From Pseudoalteromonas sp. MSK9-3 (GTDB taxonomy: Bacteria > Pseudomonadota > Gammaproteobacteria > Enterobacterales > Alteromonadaceae): a DNA stretch of 64,000 nucleotides. The position numbers and the translations under genes were made by a program. Below the pieces are notes generated by a model, which saw only the letters and a program-made list of their open reading frames with translations, made no database searches and was not told where the DNA came from. Each line of letters opens with the position of its first letter. Positions within the stretch are counted from its first letter, which is position 1. Location: assembly GCF_003590335.1 (NCBI RefSeq), contig NZ_MIET01000027.1, positions 62,001 through 126,000 of the forward strand, written 5' to 3'. Below, one piece after another: positions 54,412 through 64,000 of this stretch.

Positions 54412-55236
54412 ATGAGTACATTGTTGAAAAGTAAGTTTGAACACCAAGGGTATGCGGTGATCAAGCAGGGTATTGAGCCTGAATTACTATCACACCTTCA
54501 ACAGCAGGCGCAATCCTTGCTGCGCGATGCTAAAGAACTTGCAATGCAAGGTCGCGGTTTGATGCATATTGCTTTATCTCAGTATAAAGGCGATTCGTCG
54601 GTGTTACGCATTAACAACTTATTTGAGTATCAACTTAACTTTGCACGTTTACTGACACATCCGACTATTATTGGGGCGGCGGAGTTATTGATTGGTGAGC
54701 CGGTATTGCCTGTTTATGAGTCTATGGTGATCAAAAATACTACGAGTAATGAGGCATTTGATTGGCACAGAGATATGCAGGCGCGAGCTGATGATGCCGC
54801 CATCATTACGATGGGGATTTATTTAAACGATTCATTTGCAGAGCAAGGTGCTTTGAAGGTGATCCCTGGATCACATTTAATGCACGACAGCGTGTCTGAA
54901 ATCAAAGATAGGCTTCAGTTAGGTAACATATCGAGTCAAGATATCGCGGTACAAGCTGGCGATATTGTTATTCATCACGTCAATACCGTACATGGTTCGG
55001 ACAAGCAAGCAGCGAGTCACCTTAGACGCACAATATATTTTGAGTTTAGATCTCTATCACATTTAAGGAGTAACCCGCGTTTTAGTGATAATTGGCTTGA
55101 AAAGCGACAAGCACTCTGTGAACAACTCAAAGTAAAATCATTCAAGGAGGTAGATACTGAGGTAACAGTGTTGCCGATGGGCTTTTATGATGAACAGATT
55201 AAGATTGAAGCTGCTGAATATAGCTTTGCGTTTTAA
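54412..55236 (+). CDS. phytanoyl-CoA dioxygenase family protein
   Basis: This Fe(II)/2-oxoglutarate-dependent oxygenase-like protein has 274 residues. The metal triad is plausible: H119-R-D121 in FDWHRDMQ and a distal H194 in NTVHGSDKQ. An arginine in SHLRRTIYFEFR could bind the co-substrate. ATG 54412 has AAGGAATG upstream; the longer frame from 54385 lacks support. The substrate is unknown; bacterial members hydroxylate varied compounds. The heptamer repeat upstream could affect its expression. Confidence 0.85.
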   Translation: MSTLLKSKFEHQGYAVIKQGIEPELLSHLQQQAQSLLRDAKELAMQGRGLMHIALSQYKGDSSVLRINNLFEYQLNFARLLTHPTIIGAAELLIGEPVLPVYESMVIKNTTSNEAFDWHRDMQARADDAAIITMGIYLNDSFAEQGALKVIPGSHLMHDSVSEIKDRLQLGNISSQDIAVQAGDIVIHHVNTVHGSDKQAASHLRRTIYFEFRSLSHLRSNPRFSDNWLEKRQALCEQLKVKSFKEVDTEVTVLPMGFYDEQIKIEAAEYSFAF

Positions 55237-55668
55237 TTTATCATTGGTCACTGGTATTAGTCGTCGATATTGGTAATCAATAGAAACGTTATTTTTGCCG
55301 TGTTCATGTTAATTAGACCCAAAGACAGGGTTCTTTAGTCATTTTCTTTGTTAAATAAAGCAATATAATCTTACAGAAGAAATTATTTTTCTCTGCATTA
55401 ATAATGCTGGTTACTTTTTAATCTGTTGTGTATCAATAGCTTTATGGCTTGAAAAACTAACTGCTTGTCCTCATATCAGAAAAGTACTCAGTGAAAGTCA
55501 GTGGAATACGCCAATTAATTAAAAATTGAACTATCCAACCTAGTACTTTGCTGGTACAATTGCCCGCCCTTGAACGACAATCTAATTGTTTTTTGAGTGG
55601 TATTTAATCGAAGTGCTTTGATTTTAAACAAATTAAAGCGTGTTAAAACTACACCGGAGCTCATTCAG
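55237..55668. other. intergenic region upstream of rplN
   Basis: This 432-base AT-rich stretch holds the spc-operon promoter region and leader. No rpsQ or other S10-operon gene is present here, although rplN usually follows rpsQ directly. I see no other gene. Confidence 0.5.
55532..55569 (+). promoter_or_regulatory. possible promoter of the spc operon
   Basis: TACAAT at 55555-55560 is followed directly by the GC-rich stretch TGCCCGCCC, a discriminator type seen at growth-rate-controlled promoters. The -35 region (TATCCA) is poor, so the call is tentative. Confidence 0.35.
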
Positions 55669-56037
55669 ATGATCCAAATGCAAACTCAGCTGGACGTTGC
55701 TGATAACAGCGGCGCTCGCAAAGTGCAGTGTATAAAAGTCCTTGGTGGTTCGCACCGTCGCTATGCAGCGATTGGTGACATCATTAAAGTTTCTGTTAAA
55801 GAAGCAATTCCTCGCGGTAAAGTGAAGAAAGGTGATGTTAAAAACGCGGTAGTTGTGCGTACTAGAAAAGGCGTTCGTCGTCCAGACGGTTCTTTGATCC
55901 GTTTCGATAGCAATGCGGCTGTTATCTTAAATGATAGCTTACAGCCTGTTGGTACTCGTATCTTCGGCCCTGTGACTCGTGAACTGCGTACTGAAAAGTT
56001 CATGAAGATCGTTTCACTAGCCCCAGAAGTACTATAA
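55669..56037 (+). CDS. rplN: 50S ribosomal protein L14
   Basis: The protein has 122 residues and begins [19 protein letters not shown], then [19 protein letters not shown], closing with [17 protein letters not shown] 55669 matches the L14 start in other bacteria; an upstream start at 55597 would add 24 unrelated residues. GGAGC precedes it. First gene of the spc operon. L14 binds 23S rRNA at the subunit interface. Confidence 0.98.
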   Translation: MIQMQTQLDVADNSGARKVQCIKVLGGSHRRYAAIGDIIKVSVKEAIPRGKVKKGDVKNAVVVRTRKGVRRPDGSLIRFDSNAAVILNDSLQPVGTRIFGPVTRELRTEKFMKIVSLAPEVL

Positions 56038-56047
56038 GGAATCTATC

Positions 56048-56362
56048 ATGGCAGCAAAAATCCGTCGTGATGACGAAGTAATCATACTAGCCGGTAAAGA
56101 CAAAGGTAAGCGCGGAAAAGTGCTTTCAGTTGTAACTGAAGCTGGTCGAGTATTTGTCGAAGGCATTAACTTAATCAAGAAGCACCAAAAGCCTGTTCCG
56201 CAGTTGCAGCAAGCTGGTGGTATTGTTGAGAAAGAAGCGTCAGTCGACGTATCAAACGTTGCGATCTTCAACCAGGAAACTGGTAAAGCGGATCGTGTAG
56301 GTTTCAAGATTGAAGACGGTAAGAAATTACGTATCTTCAAATCTACTGGTAAAACTATCTAA
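56048..56362 (+). CDS. rplX: 50S ribosomal protein L24
   Basis: The 104-residue protein has the KOW motif [19 protein letters not shown] near the N-terminus and [15 protein letters not shown]24 starts assembly of the large subunit on 23S rRNA. It lies 10 bases after rplN. Confidence 0.98.
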   Translation: MAAKIRRDDEVIILAGKDKGKRGKVLSVVTEAGRVFVEGINLIKKHQKPVPQLQQAGGIVEKEASVDVSNVAIFNQETGKADRVGFKIEDGKKLRIFKSTGKTI

Positions 56363-56415
56363 TAGTTGGAGTAGACGATGGCGAAACTGCATGAAGTATA
56401 TAAAGACAAAGTAGT
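56350..56415 (+). promoter_or_regulatory. possible S8 (RpsH) binding site around the rplE start
   Basis: In E. coli, S8 represses the spc operon by binding mRNA at the rplX-rplE junction. Here the bases around the rplE start (ATGGCGAAACTGCATGA) keep the expected sequence, but I could not confirm the helix pairing by eye. Confidence 0.3.
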
Positions 56416-56917
56416 AGCTGAACTTCAAGAGAAGTTTGGTTTCAGCTCTGTTATGCAAGTCCCTCAGATCGAAAAGATCACATTAAACATGGGTGTGGGC
56501 GAAGCCCTAGCTGACAAGAAAATTCTAGAAAACGCTGTAAACGATCTAGAAGCAATCTCTGGTCAGAAAGCGCTTATCACGAAAGCACGTAAGTCAGTAG
56601 CTGGCTTCAAGATTCGTGAAGGCTACCCAATTGGTTGTAAAGTAACCCTACGTGGCGAGCGTATGTGGGATTTCTTTGAGCGTTTAGTCTCAATTGCAAT
56701 GCCTCGTATTCGTGACTTCCGCGGTGTAAGTGCTAAGTCTTTTGACGGACGTGGTAACTACTCTATGGGCGTACGTGAGCAAATCATCTTCCCAGAAATC
56801 GATTATGATAAAGTAGACCGTGTTCGCGGTATGGATATCACAATCACGACTTCTGCGAAAACTGATGAGGAAGGCCGTGCGTTGTTAGAAGCGTTTAACT
56901 TCCCATTTAAGAAATAA
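56378..56917 (+). CDS. rplE: 50S ribosomal protein L5
   Basis: The 179-residue protein begins [13 protein letters not shown] and has [42 protein letters not shown] and [18 protein letters not shown]5 holds 5S rRNA in the large subunit. Fifteen bases after rplX; GGAG ribosome-binding site. Confidence 0.98.
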   Translation: MAKLHEVYKDKVVAELQEKFGFSSVMQVPQIEKITLNMGVGEALADKKILENAVNDLEAISGQKALITKARKSVAGFKIREGYPIGCKVTLRGERMWDFFERLVSIAMPRIRDFRGVSAKSFDGRGNYSMGVREQIIFPEIDYDKVDRVRGMDITITTSAKTDEEGRALLEAFNFPFKK

Positions 56918-56927
56918 GGGTAGGGTT

Positions 56928-57233
56928 ATGGCAAAGAATTCTATGAAAGCGCGCGAAGCAAAGCGCACTAAATTAGTTGCTCAGTTCGCTGAAAAGCGTG
57001 CGGCACTAAAAGCTATCATTTCTGATGTTAATGCATCAGAAGATGATCGTTGGGATGCGGTATTAAAGCTACAAGCTCTACCGCGTGATTCTAGCCCTGC
57101 ACGTCAACGTAATCGTTGTAACATTACGGGCCGCCCACATGGTTTCCTTCGTAAATTCGGCATGAGCCGTATTAAAGTTCGCGAAGCAGCTATGCGCGGT
57201 GAAATTCCTGGCCTTAAAAAGGCTTCTTGGTAA
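56928..57233 (+). CDS. rpsN: 30S ribosomal protein S14
   Basis: The 101-residue S14 is of the zinc-free long type: [23 protein letters not shown] lacks the CxxC pairs of short S14. It lies in the 30S head. Ten bases after rplE. Confidence 0.98.
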   Translation: MAKNSMKAREAKRTKLVAQFAEKRAALKAIISDVNASEDDRWDAVLKLQALPRDSSPARQRNRCNITGRPHGFLRKFGMSRIKVREAAMRGEIPGLKKASW

Positions 57234-57254
57234 TAGAATCACGGGAGTAAGACA

Positions 57255-57647
57255 ATGAGCTTGCAAGATCCTATTGCGGATTTGTTCACACGTATCCGTA
57301 ACGGTCAGACTGCGAAGAAGGTTGCTGTTGCAATGCCTACTTCAAAGCTGAAAGTAGCAGTTGCAAAGGTACTTAAAGACGAAGGTTTCATTACTGACTT
57401 CGCTGTATCTAGTGACGTAAAAGCAGAATTGACTATCGAATTAAAATATTTCGAAGGTAAAGCTGTTATTGAAAACATCCAGCGTGTTAGTCGCCCAGGT
57501 CTACGTATCTATAAGAAACGTGACGCGTTACCAAAGGTAATGGGTGGTCTAGGTATCGCTATCGTATCAACTTCTCAAGGCTTGATGACAGACCGTGCCG
57601 CACGTAGTGCTGGTGTTGGTGGTGAAATCATTGGCTTTGTAGCTTAA
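57255..57647 (+). CDS. rpsH: 30S ribosomal protein S8
   Basis: The 130-residue protein begins [18 protein letters not shown] and ends [23 protein letters not shown]8 binds central 16S rRNA and, in E. coli, represses the spc operon mRNA. Confidence 0.98.
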   Translation: MSLQDPIADLFTRIRNGQTAKKVAVAMPTSKLKVAVAKVLKDEGFITDFAVSSDVKAELTIELKYFEGKAVIENIQRVSRPGLRIYKKRDALPKVMGGLGIAIVSTSQGLMTDRAARSAGVGGEIIGFVA

Positions 57648-57660
57648 TCGGAGGGGAACA

Positions 57661-58191
57661 ATGTCTCGTATAGCGAAGGCTCCAATTTCAGTTCCTGCCG
57701 GTGTAGAAGTTACAATTAAAGGCCAGGACATCACAGTTAAAGGCAAAAACGGTGAGTTGACTCGTACTATTAACAACGCTGTTGAAGTAACTCTTACTGA
57801 TAACGTGATCACAACTACACCTCGTGAAGTTGCGAACGCATGGGCACAAGCAGGTACTGCTCGTGCACTTATCAACAACATGATTGTTGGTACGAATGAA
57901 GGTTATGAGAAGAAACTTCAGTTAATCGGTGTTGGTTATCGTGCGGCAGTTAAGGGTAAAGTATTAGACTTAACTCTTGGCTTTTCACACCCAGTTAATT
58001 TCGAGATCCCAGCGGGTATCACGATTGAAACTCCAAGCCAAACTGAGATTCTTGTTAAGGGCGCAGATAAGCAGGTTGTTGGTCAAACAGCTGCTAACAT
58101 TCGCGCATACCGTGCACCAGAGCCTTATAAAGGTAAAGGTGTTCGTTATGCAGACGAACATGTGCGTCGTAAAGAAGCCAAGAAGAAGTAA
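57661..58191 (+). CDS. rplF: 50S ribosomal protein L6
   Basis: The 176-residue protein begins [17 protein letters not shown], with two L6 repeats and the C-terminal [14 protein letters not shown] signature. GGAGGGGAACA ribosome-binding site. L6 lies near the factor-binding site. Confidence 0.98.
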   Translation: MSRIAKAPISVPAGVEVTIKGQDITVKGKNGELTRTINNAVEVTLTDNVITTTPREVANAWAQAGTARALINNMIVGTNEGYEKKLQLIGVGYRAAVKGKVLDLTLGFSHPVNFEIPAGITIETPSQTEILVKGADKQVVGQTAANIRAYRAPEPYKGKGVRYADEHVRRKEAKKK

Positions 58192-58200
58192 GGTAAGACG

Positions 58201-58551
58201 ATGGATAAAAAAACAGCTCGTCTACGTCGTGCTAAACGCACACGTAGAAATTTTATTGAACAAGGCACAACGCGTCTTGTTATCCACCGCACGCCACGTC
58301 ACATTTACGCTCAGGTAGTTAATGCTGAGGGTACTGTACTGGCTGCTGCTTCTACTGTTGAGAAAGCAATTAGCGAAACAGTTACAGGTACAAGCAACGT
58401 TGCTGCAGCACAAGCTGTAGGTAAAGCGGTTGCTGAACGTGCAGCTGACAAAGGCATAGCAAAGCTAGCTTTTGATCGCAGTGGCTTTAAATATCACGGC
58501 CGTGTGAAGGCGCTAGCTGATGCTGCGCGTGAAGCCGGTTTGCAATTCTAG
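58201..58551 (+). CDS. rplR: 50S ribosomal protein L18
   Basis: The 116-residue protein begins [18 protein letters not shown]. It has [13 protein letters not shown] and ends in [21 protein letters not shown]. It binds 5S rRNA. Nine bases after rplF. Confidence 0.98.
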   Translation: MDKKTARLRRAKRTRRNFIEQGTTRLVIHRTPRHIYAQVVNAEGTVLAAASTVEKAISETVTGTSNVAAAQAVGKAVAERAADKGIAKLAFDRSGFKYHGRVKALADAAREAGLQF

Positions 58552-58560
58552 GAGTAGACA

Positions 58561-59067
58561 ATGGCTAACGTAGAAGCAAAGCAACAACAGCCTGATTTAG
58601 CTGAAAAGCTAATTGCGGTGAACCGTGTGTCTAAAGTAGTTAAAGGTGGTCGTATCTTTAGCTTCACTGCACTAACAGTAGTTGGTGACGGCGCAGGTAA
58701 AGTAGGTTTTGGTTACGGTAAAGCACGTGAAGTACCAGCTGCTATTCAAAAAGCAATGGAAAAAGCGCGTCGTAACATGATCAACGTTGATCTTAACGGT
58801 AACACACTGCAACACCCTATCAAGGGTCGTCACGCAGGTTCACAAGTGTTCATGAAACCAGCATCTGAAGGTACTGGTATCATCGCAGGTGGCGCAATGC
58901 GTGCAGTATTAGAAGTTACGGGCGTACAGAACGTTCTTTCTAAATGTTACGGTTCAACTAACCCAATCAACGTTGTTCGTGCAACAATTTCAGCTCTAGA
59001 GAACATGAATTCTCCAGAGGGTATTGCTGCAAAACGTGGTTTGACTGTTGAACAGATTCAGGGGTAA
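58561..59067 (+). CDS. rpsE: 30S ribosomal protein S5
   Basis: The 168-residue protein has [39 protein letters not shown] and [13 protein letters not shown], the S5 hallmark segments. GGAGTAGACA ribosome-binding site. It acts in translational accuracy. Confidence 0.98.
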   Translation: MANVEAKQQQPDLAEKLIAVNRVSKVVKGGRIFSFTALTVVGDGAGKVGFGYGKAREVPAAIQKAMEKARRNMINVDLNGNTLQHPIKGRHAGSQVFMKPASEGTGIIAGGAMRAVLEVTGVQNVLSKCYGSTNPINVVRATISALENMNSPEGIAAKRGLTVEQIQG

Positions 59068-59073
59068 TTAACC

Positions 59074-59256
59074 ATGGCTAATAAAACTGTAAAAGTTACA
59101 CAAGTAAAGAGCTCTATCGGTCGTTTACCGAAGCATAAAGCTACTTTACGTGGCCTTGGTTTACGTCGTATCAATCACACTGTTGAGTTGGAAGACACAG
59201 CATGTGTGCGTGGTATGATCAACCAAGTTTCATACATGGTTAAGGTTGAGGGGTAA
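59074..59256 (+). CDS. rpmD: 50S ribosomal protein L30
   Basis: The 60-residue protein has [22 protein letters not shown], then [11 protein letters not shown]. Six bases after rpsE. A small, standard L30. Confidence 0.97.
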   Translation: MANKTVKVTQVKSSIGRLPKHKATLRGLGLRRINHTVELEDTACVRGMINQVSYMVKVEG

Positions 59257-59261
59257 TTCGA

Positions 59262-59696
59262 ATGCATTTGAATACACTTTCTCCTGCTGCAGGTTCAAAA
59301 ACTGCCGCTAAACGTGTTGGTCGTGGTATCGGTTCTGGTCTTGGTAAGACTGGTGGTCGTGGTCACAAAGGTCAAAAGTCACGTTCTGGCGGTAAAGTAC
59401 GCGTTGGTTTCGAAGGCGGTCAAATGCCTATGCAACGTCGTCTACCTAAGTTCGGTTTCACTTCACGCAAATCACTAGTATCTGCTGAAGTAAACCTATA
59501 CGAAATCGCTAAAGTTGAAGGCGATGTGGTAGACCTAAGCGCGCTACAGGCAGCTGGTCTAGTTAAAAAGAACGTTTTGTTCGTTAAAGTTGTTAAATCT
59601 GGCGAAGTTTCACGCGCAGTTACCGTTAAAGGCCTTAAGGCTTCTAAAGGTGCTCGCGAAGCTATTGAAGCTGCCGGAGGCAAGGTAGAAGACTAA
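59262..59696 (+). CDS. rplO: 50S ribosomal protein L15
   Basis: The 144-residue protein begins [20 protein letters not shown] and has the glycine-rich [19 protein letters not shown] and [17 protein letters not shown]. Five bases after rpmD, followed by secY. Confidence 0.98.
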   Translation: MHLNTLSPAAGSKTAAKRVGRGIGSGLGKTGGRGHKGQKSRSGGKVRVGFEGGQMPMQRRLPKFGFTSRKSLVSAEVNLYEIAKVEGDVVDLSALQAAGLVKKNVLFVKVVKSGEVSRAVTVKGLKASKGAREAIEAAGGKVED

Positions 59697-59707
59697 GGAA
59701 GTACACA

Positions 59708-61036
59708 ATGGCTAAACCAGGTCAAGATATGCAAAGTGCACAAAGTGGGCTTTCGGAACTGAAGCGTCGATTACTATTTGTATTGGGTGCTATCATTATT
59801 TACCGTTTGGGTTCATTTGTGCCGATCCCTGGGATTGACGCCGCTGTACTTGCCGAGTTCTTCGAGCAACAAAAGGGCACCATTGTTGAAATGTTCAACA
59901 TGTTCAGCGGTGGTGCGCTTGAGCGAGCTTCGGTATTGGCACTCGGTATTATGCCTTATATTTCGGCTTCGATTATTATGCAGCTATTAACGCACATACA
60001 TCCTGCGATGATAGAGCTTAAGAAAGAAGGCGAACAAGGTCGTAAGAAGATAAGTCAATATACGCGTTATGGCACGCTCGTGCTTGCTACATTCCAATCA
60101 ATTGGTATTGCCACTGGCTTACCAAGCATGATGGACGGGTTAGTTGTTAACCCTGGTTTTGGTTTCTACTTCACCGCTGTGGTGAGTTTAGTAACTGGTA
60201 CTATGTTCCTTATGTGGTTGGGTGAACAAATTACAGAACGTGGTATCGGTAACGGTATCTCTGTACTGATATTTGTTGGTATTGTAGCTAACCTGCCGTC
60301 TGCGATTGGTTCGACAGCTGAAATGGCGCGCCAAGGTGATTTGCATGTTTTAGCACTGCTATTGATTGCGGTAATCGTATTCGCTGTTACTTATCTTGTT
60401 GTGTTCTTTGAACGTGGTCAACGACGTATTGTTGTTAACTACGCAAAACGCCAACAAGGTCGTCAGGTATTTGCTGCTCAAAGTACGCATTTACCACTGA
60501 AAGTAAACATGGCGGGTGTTATTCCACCAATCTTTGCTAGCAGTATAATTCTGTTCCCTGGTACTATAGCAAGCTGGTTCGGCCAAGGTGAAGGTCCGGT
60601 CGCTGATGTGCTACAAGCTATCTCTGCAGTGTTGACTCCTGGTCAGCCTCTGTATGCGATGGTACTAGCCGCGGCTATTATCTTCTTCTGCTTCTTCTAC
60701 ACTGCGTTGGTATTTAACCCGCGTGAGACAGCAGATAACCTGAAAAAATCTGGCGCTTTTATCCCAGGTATTCGTCCCGGTGAGCAGACATCTAAATACA
60801 TTGATAAAGTGATGACACGCCTGACATTGGCAGGTGCTTTGTATATAACCTTTATCTGTCTGGTGCCCGAGTTTATGACCATGGCATGGCAAACGCCATT
60901 CTACTTCGGCGGTACATCAATTTTGATTATCGTTGTTGTGATCATGGACTTCATGGCACAAGTACAAACTCATATGATGTCTCATCAATATGATTCTGTG
61001 CTTAAAAAAGCAAACCTTAAAGGCTATAGCCGATAA
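59708..61036 (+). CDS. secY: protein translocase subunit SecY
   Basis: The 442-residue channel subunit of the SecYEG translocon has about ten membrane helices. [56 protein letters not shown] (plug and first signature), [14 protein letters not shown] [13 protein letters not shown], and [29 protein letters not shown] are present. It starts 11 bases after rplO, the usual place in the spc operon. Confidence 0.98.
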   Translation: MAKPGQDMQSAQSGLSELKRRLLFVLGAIIIYRLGSFVPIPGIDAAVLAEFFEQQKGTIVEMFNMFSGGALERASVLALGIMPYISASIIMQLLTHIHPAMIELKKEGEQGRKKISQYTRYGTLVLATFQSIGIATGLPSMMDGLVVNPGFGFYFTAVVSLVTGTMFLMWLGEQITERGIGNGISVLIFVGIVANLPSAIGSTAEMARQGDLHVLALLLIAVIVFAVTYLVVFFERGQRRIVVNYAKRQQGRQVFAAQSTHLPLKVNMAGVIPPIFASSIILFPGTIASWFGQGEGPVADVLQAISAVLTPGQPLYAMVLAAAIIFFCFFYTALVFNPRETADNLKKSGAFIPGIRPGEQTSKYIDKVMTRLTLAGALYITFICLVPEFMTMAWQTPFYFGGTSILIIVVVIMDFMAQVQTHMMSHQYDSVLKKANLKGYSR

Positions 61037-61059
61037 GGTTATTTTCACGGAGTTGAGCA

Positions 61060-61173
61060 ATGAAAGTACGTGCTTCCGTTAAGAAAATCTGCCGTAACTG
61101 TAAAGTTATCAAACGTGCTGGTGTAGTACGAGTGATATGCAGTGAGCCTAAGCATAAGCAAAGGCAAGGCTAA
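61060..61173 (+). CDS. rpmJ: 50S ribosomal protein L36
   Basis: This very short gene was read by hand: [20 protein letters not shown] to KQRQG, 37 residues. The zinc ligands C11, C14, C27 and H32 are present, so it is the zinc-containing form. ACGGAGTTGAGCA precedes the ATG, 23 bases after secY. Last gene of the spc operon. Confidence 0.97.
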   Translation: MKVRASVKKICRNCKVIKRAGVVRVICSEPKHKQRQG

Positions 61174-61183
61174 TAAACTCATG

Positions 61184-61216
61184 CAGGCTAAGTAATACTA
61201 CTTGGCCTGTGTTTTT
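61184..61216 (+). terminator. hairpin between the spc and alpha operons
   Basis: An 11-base stem (CAGGCTAAGTA / TACTTGGCCTG, one T-G wobble) with an ATAC loop is followed by TGTTTTT. It is a terminator or attenuator separating rpmJ from rpsM. Confidence 0.8.
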
Positions 61217-61219
61217 AAA

Positions 61220-61325
61220 TGTGGTTCGGTCTTCGTTTGAGTATCCTTACGGGCTTTTCAAACAGATGGGAATCGAATCGAAATATAGGAGATGTGTTAG
61301 TGGCCCGTATCGCTGGCATTAACGT
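61220..61325 (+). promoter_or_regulatory. alpha-operon S4-binding pseudoknot (alpha RBS)
   Basis: The leader matches the known alpha operon ribosome-binding structure: GTTTGAGTATCC and ACGGGCTTTTCAAAC (GTTTGA pairs TCAAAC), then TAGGAGATGTGTTA before the GTG start of rpsM. In E. coli, S4 binds this pseudoknot to repress the operon. The conserved bases are seen; the repression is inferred. Confidence 0.85.
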
Positions 61326-61656
61326 CCCTGATCATAAGCATGCAGTAATTGGTTTAACTGCTATCTATGGTGTAGGTAAAACTCGCTCTAAGGCTATCTT
61401 AGCAGCGACTGGTATCGCCGAAAATACTAAAATCGGTGAGCTTTCAGACGAAACACTTGACGTACTTCGTGAAGAAGTAGGTAAGTACACTGTTGAAGGT
61501 GATCTTCGTCGTGAAGTGACTTTAAACATCAAGCGTCTTATGGACCTTGGTTGTTTCCGTGGCTTACGTCATCGTCGTTCGTTACCACTTCGTGGTCAAC
61601 GTACTAAGACTAACGCGCGTACTCGTAAGGGTCCTCGCAAGCCTATCAAAAGATAA
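61300..61656 (+). CDS. rpsM: 30S ribosomal protein S13
   Basis: The 118-residue protein starts at the GTG at 61300 ([20 protein letters not shown]). It has [13 protein letters not shown] and ends in [20 protein letters not shown]. The GTG lies in the S4-binding leader, as in E. coli; an upstream in-frame start at 61219 lies inside that leader and is rejected. First gene of the alpha operon. Confidence 0.97.
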   Translation: MARIAGINVPDHKHAVIGLTAIYGVGKTRSKAILAATGIAENTKIGELSDETLDVLREEVGKYTVEGDLRREVTLNIKRLMDLGCFRGLRHRRSLPLRGQRTKTNARTRKGPRKPIKR

Positions 61657-61669
61657 GGTGAGGTAAGTT

Positions 61670-62056
61670 ATGGCTAAAGCACCAATTCGTCGTAAAAAGG
61701 TTAAAAAGCAAGTTGTTGATGGTATGGCACACGTTCATGCATCATTCAATAACACGATTGTAACCATCACTGACCGTCAAGGTAATGCTCTTTCTTGGGC
61801 GACTGCAGGTGGTTCTGGTTTCCGTGGTTCTCGTAAGTCTACTCCGTTCGCTGCACAGGTTGCTGCTGAGCGTGCAGGTACTGCTGCACAAGAGTACGGT
61901 CTTAAGAACCTAGAAGTATTCATTAAAGGACCAGGTCCAGGCCGTGAGTCTGCTGTTCGTGCTTTGAATGCTGCTGGTTACCGTATCACAAACATCACTG
62001 ACGTGACGCCAATTCCACACAATGGTTGTCGTCCACCGAAGAAACGTCGCGTATAA
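61670..62056 (+). CDS. rpsK: 30S ribosomal protein S11
   Basis: The 128-residue protein has [43 protein letters not shown] and [23 protein letters not shown]. Thirteen bases after rpsM. Platform protein of the 30S subunit. Confidence 0.98.
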   Translation: MAKAPIRRKKVKKQVVDGMAHVHASFNNTIVTITDRQGNALSWATAGGSGFRGSRKSTPFAAQVAAERAGTAAQEYGLKNLEVFIKGPGPGRESAVRALNAAGYRITNITDVTPIPHNGCRPPKKRRV

Positions 62057-62077
62057 CAATAGGTTAGGAGAAAGAAC

Positions 62078-62698
62078 ATGGCAAGATATTTGGGCCCTAA
62101 GCTCAAGCTGAGTCGTCGTGAAGGTACTGACCTGTTCCTTAAGAGCGGCGTGAGAGCAATCGACTCAAAGTGTAAACTTGAGACAGCACCTGGTCAGCAT
62201 GGCGCACGTAAAGGTCGTCTATCAGATTACGGTTTACAGTTACGTGAAAAGCAAAAAGTTCGTCGTATCTACGGTGTACTTGAAAAGCAATTCCGCAACT
62301 ACTACAAAGATGCTGCTCGCCTAAAAGGTAATACTGGTGAAAACCTATTACAACTTTTAGAGCAACGTTTAGATAACGTAGTTTACCGTATGGGCTTTGC
62401 AAGCACACGTGCTGAAGCACGTCAGCTAGTAAGCCACAAATCGGTAATGGTTAATGGTCGTGTTGTAAATATTCCTTCATTCGTAGTTACTCCAGAAGAT
62501 ACTGTAGTAATTCGTGAGAAGTCTAAAAAGCAAGCACGTATCATTGCAGCTCTAGAGTTGGCTGAGCAACGTGAGAAGCCTACTTGGGTTGAAGTTGACG
62601 GTAAGACATTGGAAGGTAGCTTCAAGCGCCTACCAGAGCGTTCTGATCTGTCTGCGGACATTAACGAACAATTAATCGTCGAACTTTACTCGAAGTAA
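62078..62698 (+). CDS. rpsD: 30S ribosomal protein S4
   Basis: The 206-residue protein begins [20 protein letters not shown]. It has the S4 domain ([24 protein letters not shown]). S4 nucleates 30S assembly and, in E. coli, represses this operon through the leader noted above. Zinc-free form, with no CxxC cluster at the N-terminus. Confidence 0.98.
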   Translation: MARYLGPKLKLSRREGTDLFLKSGVRAIDSKCKLETAPGQHGARKGRLSDYGLQLREKQKVRRIYGVLEKQFRNYYKDAARLKGNTGENLLQLLEQRLDNVVYRMGFASTRAEARQLVSHKSVMVNGRVVNIPSFVVTPEDTVVIREKSKKQARIIAALELAEQREKPTWVEVDGKTLEGSFKRLPERSDLSADINEQLIVELYSK

Positions 62699-62722
62699 AG
62701 TTAAGAGTTAAGAGAGGATAAA

Positions 62723-63709
62723 ATGCAGGGTTCTGTAACTGAGTTCCTAAAGCCAAGATTAGTCGATATCGACGCTATCAACCCTACGCGTTCTAAAGTT
62801 GTTTTAGAACCACTTGAGCGTGGCTTTGGTCACACTTTGGGTAACGCTTTACGCCGTATACTACTTTCGTCTATGCCAGGATGTGCAGTAACTGAAGTTG
62901 AAATTGATGGTGTATTGCATGAGTACAGCGCGAAAGAAGGCGTACAAGAAGACATCATTGAAATTTTGTTAAACCTTAAAGGTTTAGCTGTATCTCTAGA
63001 AGGTAAAGATGAAGTTTTTCTTACCCTGACAAAATCTGGTGTAGGCCCTGTGACAGCGGCAGACATTCAGCACGATGGAGATGTAACAATCGCCAACCCA
63101 GATCACATTATTTGTCATTTAACGGCAGGTAATAGCGATATCAACATGCGTATTCGTGTTGAGCGCGGTCGTGGTTATGTGCCAGCGTCTAGTCGTTTAT
63201 CCTCTGATGACGATGAGCGTCCAATCGGCCGTCTGTTGCTTGATGCATCATTCAGTCCGGTTGAACGTATTGCGTACTCGGTTGAATCAGCCCGTGTTGA
63301 GCAACGTACAGATTTAGACAAGTTAATCATTGATATGGAAACAAACGGTACATTAGATCCTGAAGAAGCGATCCGCCGTGCGTCTACTATCTTAGCTGAG
63401 CAATTAGATGCATTCGTAGACTTACGTGATGTTTCTGAGCCAGAAGAGAAAGAAGAGAAGCCAGAATTCGATCCTATTCTGCTTCGTCCAGTTGATGATC
63501 TTGAGCTAACAGTACGTTCAGCAAACTGTCTGAAAGCCGAGCAAATTCAATATATCGGTGACTTAGTACAGCGTACTGAAGTTGAGCTTCTGAAAACACC
63601 AAATCTTGGTAAGAAGTCTTTGACTGAAATAAAAGATGTACTGGCTTCACGTGGTCTTTCTCTAGGCATGCGCCTAGAAAATTGGCCTCCGGCAAGCTTA
63701 GCTGAATAA
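62723..63709 (+). CDS. rpoA: DNA-directed RNA polymerase subunit alpha
   Basis: The 328-residue protein has an N-terminal assembly domain ([26 protein letters not shown], residues about 30-55) and [11 protein letters not shown]. An acidic linker ([13 protein letters not shown], about 237-250) and the C-terminal domain ([14 protein letters not shown], then [16 protein letters not shown]) follow. The C-terminal domain contacts UP elements and activators. 24 bases after rpsD. Confidence 0.98.
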   Translation: MQGSVTEFLKPRLVDIDAINPTRSKVVLEPLERGFGHTLGNALRRILLSSMPGCAVTEVEIDGVLHEYSAKEGVQEDIIEILLNLKGLAVSLEGKDEVFLTLTKSGVGPVTAADIQHDGDVTIANPDHIICHLTAGNSDINMRIRVERGRGYVPASSRLSSDDDERPIGRLLLDASFSPVERIAYSVESARVEQRTDLDKLIIDMETNGTLDPEEAIRRASTILAEQLDAFVDLRDVSEPEEKEEKPEFDPILLRPVDDLELTVRSANCLKAEQIQYIGDLVQRTEVELLKTPNLGKKSLTEIKDVLASRGLSLGMRLENWPPASLAE

Positions 63710-63748
63710 GCTAAGTTACTATATTAGTTTAGTTAGAAGGATAGGGTC

Positions 63749-64000
63749 ATGCGCCATCGTAAGAGTGGTCGTCAATTAAACCGTAACAGCAGCCATCGTA
63801 AAGCGATGTTCAGCAATATGGCTAGTTCATTGGTGAAGCACGAAATCATCAAAACAACTGTGCCTAAAGCGAAAGAGTTACGCCGTGTAATTGAACCTTT
63901 AATCACACTGGCTAAGACTGACAGTGTAGCAAACCGTCGTTTAGCGTTTGCTCGCACGCGTGATAATGAAGTAGTTGGTAAGTTATTCAGCGAACTTGGT
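63749..64000 (+). CDS. rplQ: 50S ribosomal protein L17, 3' end outside window
   Basis: The first 84 codons are in the window, starting [20 protein letters not shown] with AGAAGGATAGGG upstream. [25 protein letters not shown] and [11 protein letters not shown] match L17. The C-terminus lies past the window edge. Last gene of the alpha operon. Confidence 0.96.
   Translation, partial: MRHRKSGRQLNRNSSHRKAMFSNMASSLVKHEIIKTTVPKAKELRRVIEPLITLAKTDSVANRRLAFARTRDNEVVGKLFSELG

Noticed and set aside
61219..61299. A longer S13 start
   Set aside because: The extra 27 codons lie in the conserved S4-binding leader, and the GTG at 61300 gives the exact S13 length.

Overview
The window is a chromosomal segment of a Gram-negative gammaproteobacterium. 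Gene content and order point to the Alteromonadales, most likely Pseudoalteromonas or a close relative. This is inferred from the yheU-yheT-yheS-yheV-slyX-fkpA-rsd-hemE order, the spc and alpha ribosomal clusters in gammaproteobacterial order, a cysJIH operon, a secreted endonuclease I, a TorF-type porin, and several stand-alone periplasmic binding proteins. Base composition is moderately AT-rich, intergenic regions are short, and no phage, transposase or CRISPR array is visible.

Layout. 1-1146: 5' part of a secreted multidomain nuclease. 1452-5840: cysJIH (assimilatory sulfate reduction). 5964-22391: mixed housekeeping and accessory genes: FAD oxidoreductase, thioesterase, S4 protein, a lipoprotein gene broken by a nonsense codon, a solute-binding protein divergent from a PAS-GGDEF-EAL protein, VOC protein, SDR, cis/trans fatty acid isomerase with a small upstream partner, peroxiredoxin-like protein, all-alpha dUTPase and yrfG/nudE, followed by cysQ to 23194. 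23380-23749: three tandem initiator tRNA genes. 23919-35286: M19 dipeptidase, yheU/yheT, a 47-residue DUF3149 membrane protein below two FNR-like boxes, yheS, yheV, slyX, a WD40 lipoprotein, fkpA, rsd, hemE and speE. 35625-55236: speA, acyltransferase, mechanosensitive channel, chrA, an S41 peptidase/beta-lactamase fusion, rhodanese, a deiodinase-like nitroreductase, FAA hydrolase, a broken tauE, purT and an aldo/keto reductase, porin, AsmA, and a phytanoyl-CoA dioxygenase. 55669-64000: spc operon (rplN to rpmJ) and alpha operon (rpsM to partial rplQ).

How the genes work together. cysJIH reduces PAPS to sulfide, and cysQ removes the PAP by-product. yrfG and nudE both act on nucleotides. speA and speE are polyamine genes reading away from each other. 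rpoA, secY and the ribosomal proteins form the growth-rate core, with a recognisable S4-binding pseudoknot before rpsM. The most suggestive accessory locus is the permease-less periplasmic binding protein diverging from a membrane c-di-GMP enzyme (10663-14418). It resembles the NspS/MbaA type of ligand-to-c-di-GMP signalling. Two genes look decayed: a lipoprotein with one in-frame TAA, and a TauE/SafE permease with a frameshift and an abnormal 3' end. All functional calls come from reading motifs; no database search was run.
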